Below, in pieces: positions 1-6,251 of a stretch of 15,638 bases of DNA; positions within the stretch are counted from its first letter, which is position 1; each line of letters opens with the position of its first letter. Origin of the DNA: Treponema sp. (GTDB taxonomy: Bacteria > Spirochaetota > Spirochaetia > Treponematales > Treponemataceae); the NCBI GenBank assembly GCA_016290335.1, contig JAEETM010000078.1, forward strand, positions 1 to 15,638, given 5' to 3'. A program made the translations under genes and the position numbers. A model generated the notes under the pieces. The model was not told the origin of the DNA and ran no database searches. It saw nothing but the letters and a program-made list of their open reading frames with translations.

Positions 1-798
1 GAATGGTGCAAGGTATGTATCAAAAGAACTGAATGCCTGAGCGCCTGCCCATTCATTCTGCATAATTCCAAGGAAGTTTACAATCTGGTTTACGAGTGTA
101 GAAAGGTGGGTAGCAGGGGTAGAGGTGATTTTATCTGGAACACCGCCCAATCCTTCCTGAATAAGCTGTCTTAAAGACCAGCCTGCACAGTAACCTGAGA
201 ACATGGAAAGGTCGTGAATATGGAATGCAGCTGTTTTGTGGGCTTCTGCAATTTCCTTTGAGTAGATGTTGTTTAGCCAGTAGTTTGCGGTGATTGCTCC
301 TGAGTTGTGGAGAATAAGACCACCGAGTGAGAAGTTAACGTTTGCATTTTCGTTAACGCGCCAGTCGCTCTGACCAAGGTAGCCGTCCATTGTATTGTTG
401 ATGTCAATCATAAGGTTCTTGGCATCACGTACGGCTTCGTGGCGTGCGCGGTAAAGAATGTATGCTTTTGCTATTTCAACCTCGTTCTGTTCAATGAGTA
501 CTGTTTCTACAATATCCTGAATCTCTTCAATGGCAGGAATTGAATGAGCTCTTGTGCCGGCAAGCTGAAGTCTCAGTTTTTCTTCAACTAAGTCTGTCAG
601 TTGTGCGGCCCGGTCTGGATCCTTCTGTTTCTCAACCGCCTCGATAGCCTTTTCAATGGCTTTCTCAATTTTGGTTCTGTCGTAGTCGGCAATTTCGCCG
701 GAGCGTTTAACTACGTGCTTGATGAAACCCTTGGTTTCGCTGTCTGAACTGGAGCCTAAGAAGCTTCTCCATTCCGGAAAGATTGATTGATCACTCAT
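1..798 (-). CDS. nrdD: Anaerobic ribonucleoside-triphosphate reductase, N-terminal part (runs off window start)
   Basis: Class III ribonucleotide reductase, an oxygen-sensitive glycyl-radical enzyme that reduces ribonucleoside triphosphates to dNTPs in anaerobes. The first 266 residues are present; the active-site cysteines and C-terminal glycyl-radical loop lie beyond the window. Residues about 27-118 form an ATP-cone allosteric domain (VVKRSGEIADYDRTKIEKAI at 29-48), the dATP/ATP activity switch. The NrdD catalytic barrel follows, with DINNTMDGYLGQSDWRVNEN (132-151), VNFSLGGLILHNSG and AFHIHDLSMFSGYCAGW. The ATG at 796-798 overlaps the end of nrdR by 8 bases (ATGAGTGA), which suggests translational coupling and explains the lack of a separate promoter. 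Transcription should come from the NrdR-box promoter upstream of nrdR. The activating enzyme NrdG is not seen here. Family assignment is firm. Confidence 0.95.
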   Translation of the reverse strand, partial: MSDQSIFPEWRSFLGSSSDSETKGFIKHVVKRSGEIADYDRTKIEKAIEKAIEAVEKQKDPDRAAQLTDLVEEKLRLQLAGTRAHSIPAIEEIQDIVETVLIEQNEVEIAKAYILYRARHEAVRDAKNLMIDINNTMDGYLGQSDWRVNENANVNFSLGGLILHNSGAITANYWLNNIYSKEIAEAHKTAAFHIHDLSMFSGYCAGWSLRQLIQEGLGGVPDKITSTPATHLSTLVNQIVNFLGIMQNEWAGAQAFSSFDTYLAPF

Positions 799-1285
799 TT
801 GTTTTCCCCTTTGTACCTTTTGCGGCACCCCTCTTTTCTATATTTTTTACTTCAGTAATGAATTCCTCAAGTGTTTCAAAATGACGATACACGGAAGCAA
901 ATCTGATGTAAGCCACCTTATCTATTGAGTAAAGTTTTTCAAGGACTAATTCACCTAACTGTGCGGTTGTGACCTCGCGGGCTTCCTTGCCAAGCTTAAT
1001 GGCTTCGTCTTCTATAGCGTTTGTAAGCTGTTCTACAACCATTGTTGGAACAGGTCGCTTTTCGAGAGCCCGGTCTATACCTTTTTCAAGTTTTGTTGCA
1101 TCGAAAGGTTGTCGTCGTCCGTCACGCTTAACGACCATAAAAGGTTTTTCGTCAATTCTTTCATAGCTGGTAAAACGGTAACCGCAGGCAAGACATTCTC
1201 TTCTTCGCCTTATACTCTCACCATTTACCATAGTTCTTGACTCAATAACCTTGTCATCAAGACTAGCACAATACGGACAGCGCAT
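791..1285 (-). CDS. nrdR: Transcriptional repressor NrdR
   Basis: NrdR senses ATP/dATP through an ATP-cone and represses ribonucleotide reductase genes when dNTPs are plentiful. The 164-residue protein has the full family layout: an N-terminal zinc ribbon with Cys pairs at 3/6 and 31/34 (MRCPYC and CLACGYRF), an arginine-rich DNA-binding loop (IRRRREC), and an ATP-cone at about 49-139 beginning FMVVKRDGRRQPFD and ending YIRFASVYRHFETLEEF. A short basic tail (KRGAAKGTKGKTNE) follows. The ATG at 1283-1285 has a good Shine-Dalgarno (AGAGGAAA) a few bases upstream. It is the first gene of an operon with nrdD, and two NrdR-box-like sites lie in its own promoter and leader, so autoregulation and control of nrdD together are expected. 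The identification is secure. Confidence 0.97.
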   Translation of the reverse strand: MRCPYCASLDDKVIESRTMVNGESIRRRRECLACGYRFTSYERIDEKPFMVVKRDGRRQPFDATKLEKGIDRALEKRPVPTMVVEQLTNAIEDEAIKLGKEAREVTTAQLGELVLEKLYSIDKVAYIRFASVYRHFETLEEFITEVKNIEKRGAAKGTKGKTNE

Positions 1286-1306
1286 TATTTCCTCTTTATT
1301 TAATCA

Positions 1307-1322
1307 ACATTAGATATAGTGT
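1307..1322. promoter_or_regulatory. NrdR box 1 (downstream of predicted start)
   Basis: ACATTAGATATAGTGT matches 14 of 16 positions of the NrdR-box consensus as I recall it (ACACwATATaTwGTGT). It lies between the predicted transcription start and the nrdR start codon. The assignment rests on consensus match plus location directly upstream of nrdR-nrdD. Confidence 0.75.
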
Positions 1323-1340
1323 TATTTTTATATTATGTAA

Positions 1341-1369
1341 ATAATATAACACTAGATATGATAACACAA
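1341..1369 (-). promoter_or_regulatory. Predicted sigma-70 type promoter of nrdR-nrdD
   Basis: Read on the minus strand, TTGTGT (1364-1369) and TATTAT (1341-1346) are separated by exactly 17 bases. The predicted transcription start is near 1334, giving a leader of roughly 50 bases before the nrdR ATG. An NrdR-box-like site fills the spacer and a second lies in the leader. The region is AT-rich, so a chance match is possible, but the box placement supports it. Confidence 0.6.
1349..1364. promoter_or_regulatory. NrdR box 2 (inside promoter spacer)
   Basis: ACACTAGATATGATAA has a perfect left half and core (11 of 16 consensus positions) but a degenerate right half. It occupies the -35/-10 spacer of the predicted nrdR promoter. 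It begins 42 bases from box 1, close to four helical turns, so both sites would face the same side of DNA. Tandem NrdR boxes in phase are usual for this regulator, which supports the weaker site. Confidence 0.6.
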
Positions 1370-1470
1370 GAGATTTTATGGCATTTTAATGAATTTTTTT
1401 TAAACTATTTTTCTTGACAAAAATTTTTTTTATGCTTTAGTGCGAATTTGCTTTAAGTTCTATTGACAAT

Positions 1471-3432
1471 TTATTTTTTCTTTGAATTTTTCTTAGATTG
1501 CTTTTTCTTTCCCTTGCCGGAATCCTTGGACTTTTTTGGGTCCTTTGATTTTTTTGAAAGCTTAAAAAGCTTTTTAGAAAGATTCTTTTTGCGTTCGCTT
1601 GGAATATAGTCGTAACGGACAAAGCTGCCCTTCATGATTGCAGAAACAAAGAATAATATTATGATTGAAAGATAAGGCAGCCAGTTACCGAACCGTGCAT
1701 ACGTTGTCATAGTCCTGTAGTAAACCGGTACTTCATAGCAGGCAGAAGAATCCGTAAAGAGCGGCTGGTCAACAAGAAGCTTTCCTGCAGGAGAGATTAC
1801 AACCGAATAACCTGCATTTGCCGAGCGGATCATTGTAGTTCTGTATTCAATTGCCCTGTAAGAAGCTATTACAAAATGCTGAATCTCACTCGATTTTTTC
1901 AACGACCACGAATCGTCAGTTATGTTCACAAAAAGCTCTGCGCCATTAAGGTAAAGAGGCCTCATCACATCGGTAAAGGCGTCATCAAAGCAGATGGGAG
2001 TACAGATTCTTACAGTTGGCTTAGGTTTGTTTCTCTCTGTGCTGTACGGTATCGAAACATCAGTGCTTTCTACAGCCGGAATGTATTCCTTATCATAGTA
2101 AGAACACGGAATGTCAAAGTAGCGCAGCTGTTCGCCGTGACTCCAGAATGCCGAAAAGCCGAGAATCTTAACCATTATCTTTTTAATTAATGGAAGATGT
2201 GCCCCCGGAACCGCTTCTGCAAACGGTACAAGATGAAGCTTGCCGTAATAGCCCCGGTAGTTGCCTTTTTCGTCAAAAACGTGAGCCGCATTAAAGTAGC
2301 ATTTCTGTTCTTCTATAACTTCTTTTTCAATTTCTTCGCCTGTTTCTTCATCAACTTCTTTTACAATTTTTTTATCTTCGAAAATCTTTACATACGAACC
2401 GCCTGCCAGAAGGGGAGACTTTGTGTCCGCTATAAAATCAACAAGCGGGATTTCAGAAGGATTGCTCCTGTAATAATTCTTTGCACCAGGGAAGGTCTTT
2501 AACAGACAGCCTTCGCTCCATACAACAAGCTGCGGTTTTTTATTATCACGCTTTAAATCTTCAATTCTATCATAAGTAAGACGCTCAGATTTGAGTATGG
2601 AATCCTTATCGCTGCTTTGCTTCCACGGGTCGCTGTTCTGCTGAACCATAATTGTTGTCAGTGTTTTACTTGGAGTACGCTTAAGATTGCTCTGATAGTA
2701 ACCGTAAAGCAGAGTTATGCCAAAAAGCAGTAAAAATACCCTGGAAAGATTTATATACTCAAAGAAAAACTGTTTTTTATCCTCAGATTCGAGAATGCCT
2801 GCCTTAAACAGTTTTTTTGATTCAAGGAAAAGGATTGCTCCTTCTGCAACAAGACAATTGAAAATTACAGTAAGGAAGGTAATTCCGTAAGTACCCGTAA
2901 TGGCCGCCAGCTGCATAAAAACGTTAAAGTTGAACATTGCACTGGAAACAGTTCCCCATGGGTAGCCTATAAATCCGCTTGATTTTACCCATTCGTAAAG
3001 CGTGTAAATAAATGCAAAATAAAGCACCCTGAAGCTTGTGTGCTCATAAAAAGGCTTTTCAATTCTGTAATCAATAAGCGAATCTGTTATTTTACCATAA
3101 GTTTTTCGCGAAAAAGGCAGGAACATGAACATGCCCATAAAACCGCCTATACACGCAGTTGCAAGTGCCGAAGCTCCCAGTGTAAATATTGCAAAATCCT
3201 TAAAAAATGCCAGCCAGAAGCTTGAAAGCAGGTGAGTTGTGAGCACCTGAAGGAAAGACATCCAGAATGCACACCTGAAGCTTTTGCAATAGTACCTTAT
3301 GCAGATATAAAACGGAATTAAAGCAATAAAGGCTAATACCGGATTTCCGAACATATATATTTCGTTTGGTATTGCCGCAGAGAGCATAACGCCAGAAAAA
3401 ACTGAATAAAAAACTTGTAAAATCAGTGTCAT
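1471..3432 (-). CDS. lnt: Apolipoprotein N-acyltransferase
   Basis: Inner-membrane enzyme that adds the third acyl chain to the N-terminal cysteine of lipoproteins, the last step of lipoprotein maturation. With the ATG at 3430-3432 the protein has 653 residues. The N-terminal half (to about 245) is polytopic with several hydrophobic segments, and the C-terminal half is a nitrilase/CN-hydrolase domain. The Glu-Lys-Cys triad is readable: E307 in VVWSEGC, K398 in YYGKLHLVPFAEAVPG, C481 in ICTPICFDDAF. The conserved DDSW and RAIEYRTTMIRSANAG segments follow, then a final membrane segment. Oddities are an acidic/basic insertion in the nitrilase domain (about 352-377), another insertion at about 443-471, and a lysine-rich C-terminal tail. 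The alternative TTG start at 3514-3516 adds 28 residues I consider unlikely; neither start has a clear ribosome site. It is longer than E. coli Lnt (about 512 residues). Confidence 0.92.
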   Translation of the reverse strand: MTLILQVFYSVFSGVMLSAAIPNEIYMFGNPVLAFIALIPFYICIRYYCKSFRCAFWMSFLQVLTTHLLSSFWLAFFKDFAIFTLGASALATACIGGFMGMFMFLPFSRKTYGKITDSLIDYRIEKPFYEHTSFRVLYFAFIYTLYEWVKSSGFIGYPWGTVSSAMFNFNVFMQLAAITGTYGITFLTVIFNCLVAEGAILFLESKKLFKAGILESEDKKQFFFEYINLSRVFLLLFGITLLYGYYQSNLKRTPSKTLTTIMVQQNSDPWKQSSDKDSILKSERLTYDRIEDLKRDNKKPQLVVWSEGCLLKTFPGAKNYYRSNPSEIPLVDFIADTKSPLLAGGSYVKIFEDKKIVKEVDEETGEEIEKEVIEEQKCYFNAAHVFDEKGNYRGYYGKLHLVPFAEAVPGAHLPLIKKIMVKILGFSAFWSHGEQLRYFDIPCSYYDKEYIPAVESTDVSIPYSTERNKPKPTVRICTPICFDDAFTDVMRPLYLNGAELFVNITDDSWSLKKSSEIQHFVIASYRAIEYRTTMIRSANAGYSVVISPAGKLLVDQPLFTDSSACYEVPVYYRTMTTYARFGNWLPYLSIIILFFVSAIMKGSFVRYDYIPSERKKNLSKKLFKLSKKSKDPKKSKDSGKGKKKQSKKNSKKK

Positions 3433-3592
3433 TATATTATTATTAATAGGTATATTTTTTAAGTTATCAATACAGTAATCGACAAAAAATATAACACTGT
3501 TAATAAAAAAAAACAATAATCAACCGGGGCAATGTTTAAAAGTTTAGACAGTTCCTTGAAAAGTTTATAAAAAAAGGGTGGGGATCCAATAT
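3433..3592. promoter_or_regulatory. AT-rich divergent intergenic region between lnt and the GHMP kinase gene
   Basis: This 160-base spacer must carry the start signals for both flanking genes. On the plus strand a strong Shine-Dalgarno-like GGGTGGGG (3576-3583) sits 9 bases before the kinase ATG. TAGACA (3545-3550) and TATAAA (3566-3571) are 15 bases apart, a poor spacing that would also leave almost no leader. TCGACA (3479-3484) with TAATAA (3501-3506) is an alternative. On the minus strand only weak AT-rich matches precede lnt. No convincing promoter or dyad can be singled out. Confidence 0.35.
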
Positions 3593-4774
3593 ATGAAGAT
3601 AGTAAATGACTCGCATCATTCTGAATATGGTGTAATGCCTGATTTGGTCGTAAAAGCACCCGGACGTTTTCATCTTATTGGTGAGCATTCCTGGTTTTTC
3701 AAAGATAAAACCTTATCTATGGCAGTAAACATTCCCGTTTACCTTGCTTTTTCCAAGCGCGAAGATTCATCATTCCGTTTTTATTTCAAACAGCTCAACG
3801 AAAGAAAAAAGGCAAACCTTTCATCATTAAAATATAAAAAGGAAGACCGCTGGGCAAATGCAGTAAAAGCCATAATCTACGGCTATTCATCCGGTGGTTT
3901 TTCTCTTGGCGGACTTGATATTACAATTTACAGCGATATTCTGCCTTCTGCCGGTTTTGGAATAACTACAGCAATAAAAATAGCAGTTGCAGTTGGAATC
4001 AGGGAGCTTTTTGCTTTATCCTGTACAGATGTCCAGCTTCTTCAGGTTATAGAAAGAGCCAACAGGCGTTTCCTGCAGATAAACAATTATATTGCAGATA
4101 ATTATGCAGCCCTGTTTGCCAAAAAAGGCAATCTCCTCATCACTGACCACTCAAAGAACCTCTGGGATTATGTTCCATATAATTTTGAAGGTAAAAAAAT
4201 CTTCCTCATAGATACAAAAGTGCCTCGTTTTATAGTCTGGAATGAAGAGGTTCTGTTTGATTCCCAGAATGCACTTTATATGGGCGACCTTAAAGACCAG
4301 AAAAACGGTGTTTACGGCGGCTGGCAGTACATAAACAATATTACAGATATAAACGAAGGCCTTTCACTTGTAAACGAAGAAACAAGACGAAGACTTATCT
4401 GTATAATGCGCGAACACAACGATGTTCTTGAAGCCCGCGATGGTCTTGAACGAAAGGATTTCTTTAAGTTTGCACGTGCAGTAAATCACAGCCACGAAAG
4501 CATGCGCGATATGTACGAGATTTCGTGCCCGGAAATTGACTGGATTATAAAGCGTGTCGGCGAGCTTGAACCGAATCTTGAAATGCTTTCCAAACCGGTT
4601 TCCTGCGGAAGAATTACAGGAAAAGGCTTTGCCCGCTGTCTGTATGCGGTAATCCGTTCCAGTGATGAAGATAACTTTAAGGCTAAGCTTGCCGAGTTTG
4701 AAAAAATCTTCGGCTATCACCCGGAATGTTACGAGGTTGTTCCTTCTGAGGGAGCTTCCATTGTAAAGGACTGA
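3593..4774 (+). CDS. Galactokinase-like GHMP family sugar kinase, substrate uncertain
   Basis: A 393-residue GHMP-superfamily kinase closest in layout to galactokinase, which phosphorylates galactose at C1 with ATP in the cytoplasm. Motif 1 is KAPGRFHLIGEHSWF (21-35), keeping the Arg, Glu and His of the galactokinase signature. Motif 2, the ATP loop, is altered: LPSAGFGITTA (117-127) instead of the usual serine-rich GLSSSA. The catalytic-base Asp is probably D169 in YIADN, aligning with the MDQ segment of GalK. Motif 3 is GRITGKGFARC (from 339). The Asp after GEHT that hydrogen-bonds galactose is replaced here by Trp (GEHSW), so galactose may not be the substrate. The ATG at 3593 follows GGGTGGGG; a GTG at 3578 overlaps that site and is less likely. 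It leads a four-gene cluster, ending 4 bases before surE, and no other galactose genes are nearby. Confidence 0.85.
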   Translation: MKIVNDSHHSEYGVMPDLVVKAPGRFHLIGEHSWFFKDKTLSMAVNIPVYLAFSKREDSSFRFYFKQLNERKKANLSSLKYKKEDRWANAVKAIIYGYSSGGFSLGGLDITIYSDILPSAGFGITTAIKIAVAVGIRELFALSCTDVQLLQVIERANRRFLQINNYIADNYAALFAKKGNLLITDHSKNLWDYVPYNFEGKKIFLIDTKVPRFIVWNEEVLFDSQNALYMGDLKDQKNGVYGGWQYINNITDINEGLSLVNEETRRRLICIMREHNDVLEARDGLERKDFFKFARAVNHSHESMRDMYEISCPEIDWIIKRVGELEPNLEMLSKPVSCGRITGKGFARCLYAVIRSSDEDNFKAKLAEFEKIFGYHPECYEVVPSEGASIVKD

Positions 4775-4778
4775 TGTA

Positions 4779-5543
4779 ATGAACCTGCTTTTGACGAATG
4801 ATGACGGATATGACTCACCCGGCTTAAAAGCTCTTGCCGAAAGGTTAGCTCAGGATAATTCAGTCTATATTCTTGCACCAGACAGCAACCGTTCGGCCGT
4901 TTCCCATCACTTTACAATGTTCAGAAAAAACACTTTTACAAAAATCAGCGAAAACGTTTATGCCTGTTCCGGTTATCCTGCTGACTGTACCTTTGCAGGG
5001 GCTATAGGCAACCTTTTTGGTGTAAAAATAGATGCCGTAATTGCAGGAATAAATATAGGCGCAAACATGGGAACCGACATCATTTATTCAGGAACCTGTG
5101 CAGCAGCCCGGCAGGCAGTGCTTATAGGTTTACCTGGAATTGCAGTGAGTATAGACCCCGTAGACTGGAAAAAAGCAGAAAAAGAAGGCTGCAAGTTTGC
5201 CGCAATTGCAGATTTTACTGCAAAAAATCTTGAAAAGCTTATTTCCCTGTGCAGCCTTGAATATCCAAGGTTATTTGTAAATATAAATGCCGCTTCTCTG
5301 GACAGTTATAAGGGAGCTAAGGTTGCAAACGAGCTTTGTGTGCGCAATTACGGCGATTCAATCAGGTTCAAAAAAGACGGTGGAAACATCAGCGAATCGG
5401 AAATTGTGATGGGCGAAAATCATACAGAACAACTGCCCGATACAGATTTTGGAATAAGCAGGAACGGTTATATAGCGGTTTCTAAAGTATATGCAGACCC
5501 GTTGGCGGAAAGAATTGTAGACGGTATTTCGTTTTCAATGTAA
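4779..5543 (+). CDS. surE: 5'/3'-nucleotidase SurE
   Basis: Metal-dependent phosphatase that removes phosphate from nucleoside monophosphates and, in some members, short polyphosphates; cytoplasmic, linked to stationary-phase survival and nucleotide salvage. The 254-residue length matches the family. All metal ligands are at canonical positions: D8 and D9 in LLTNDDGYDSPG, S39 in APDSNRSAVS, and N92 in VIAGINIGANMG. The IIYSGTCAAARQA and GLPGIAVSI motifs are also present. The usual GTPTDC segment reads GYPADC. The Shine-Dalgarno AAAGGA (4765-4770) lies inside the end of the kinase gene and decides the ATG at 4779. Spacing to the kinase (4 bases) and to the next gene (30 bases) suggests co-transcription. 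Confidence 0.95.
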   Translation: MNLLLTNDDGYDSPGLKALAERLAQDNSVYILAPDSNRSAVSHHFTMFRKNTFTKISENVYACSGYPADCTFAGAIGNLFGVKIDAVIAGINIGANMGTDIIYSGTCAAARQAVLIGLPGIAVSIDPVDWKKAEKEGCKFAAIADFTAKNLEKLISLCSLEYPRLFVNINAASLDSYKGAKVANELCVRNYGDSIRFKKDGGNISESEIVMGENHTEQLPDTDFGISRNGYIAVSKVYADPLAERIVDGISFSM

Positions 5544-5573
5544 AATAGAATTACAGGGGTACAAGGTGGGAAA

Positions 5574-6251
5574 ATGGCAGAAAACATATTATCAAAAGGC
5601 ATAGCACATTATAAAAAAGGTGAATATACTGATGCACTCGCTTTTTTTCTTGCTTTACCGGCAGACTGCGGGGCAGATAAACTTGATACCGCCTATTATC
5701 TTGGCTTGTGCTATTCAAAGCTCCACAAATATGACGATGCACTTCTTTATCTTGAACAGGTAGTAACTTCCGGTACACATCTTGAACGGACTCTCCAGTG
5801 TCGTTTCCTTCTTGCAGTAATCTATGCAATTTCAGGCAGAAAGCGCCTTGCAGATTTTGAACTTGGAAAGCTGATGGAAACCGGTTATATGGCTCCTTCT
5901 GTTTATGCCGCAATTGCCTTTGTTGCCTGGGAGCAGAATGATACGGAAAAATGTCTTGATTATTACGAACAATCCCTCAAGCAGAATAAACATAACATTA
6001 CAGCATTGAATGGACTTGGTTATGTGCTTGCCTGCCAGGATAAGGATTTGTCGCGTGCGCTTACTTTGTGTAAACAGGCTGTTGATTATGCACCGGAATC
6101 TGCTGCATGTCTTGATTCACTTGGATGGGTTTACTACAAGCTTGGTCTTTTTGAAGATGCAAGAAAATATCTTTACCAGGCAGCTGAGCTTGATAAGAAT
6201 AATGAAATAATTGCCGAACATATAAATCTTTTGGACAGGACCTCTGATTGA
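5574..6251 (+). CDS. Cytoplasmic tetratricopeptide-repeat protein
   Basis: A 225-residue protein made almost wholly of TPR helices, a scaffold for protein-protein contact; the partner cannot be told from sequence. About six repeats can be laid out from residue 4 to 215, the clearest being TAYYLGLCYSKLHKYDDALL, ALNGLGYVLACQDKDLSRAL and CLDSLGWVYYKLGLFEDARK, with the usual Gly/Ala/Tyr spacing. There is no signal peptide or membrane segment, so it should be cytoplasmic. AAGGTGGG (5563-5570) gives the ribosome site for the ATG at 5574. Its TGA shares one base with the next ATG (TGATG), so translation of the two is probably coupled. The next protein is exported and carries its own TPR-like unit, so the pair could act on the two sides of the membrane, which is only a suggestion. 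Confidence 0.85.
   Translation: MAENILSKGIAHYKKGEYTDALAFFLALPADCGADKLDTAYYLGLCYSKLHKYDDALLYLEQVVTSGTHLERTLQCRFLLAVIYAISGRKRLADFELGKLMETGYMAPSVYAAIAFVAWEQNDTEKCLDYYEQSLKQNKHNITALNGLGYVLACQDKDLSRALTLCKQAVDYAPESAACLDSLGWVYYKLGLFEDARKYLYQAAELDKNNEIIAEHINLLDRTSD

Noticed and set aside
1414..1468. Two TTGACA hexamers on the plus strand (1414-1419 and 1463-1468) downstream of lnt, as promoters of an antisense RNA.
   Set aside because: Neither has a good -10 at 16-18 bases, no plus-strand gene follows, and the region is a low-complexity AT tract.
1876..2502. Open frames on the plus strand opposite lnt, and similar ones opposite dinB, the membrane protein, trmB and ligA.
   Set aside because: Their translations are Phe/Lys/Cys-rich without domains and lie fully inside well-supported genes on the other strand.
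3433..3516. N-terminal extension of Lnt from a TTG codon at 3514-3516.
   Set aside because: The extra 28 residues are encoded by AT-rich spacer without a ribosome site; the ATG at 3430-3432 places the N-terminus just before the first membrane segment as expected for Lnt.
3578..3592. GTG start giving a five-residue longer kinase.
   Set aside because: The GTG lies inside the GGGTGGGG ribosome-site-like sequence that suits the ATG at 3593.
6248..6250. TTG start one codon upstream for the TPR-NHL-VWA protein.
   Set aside because: ATG at 6251 is the stronger start and forms the familiar TGATG coupling with the upstream stop.
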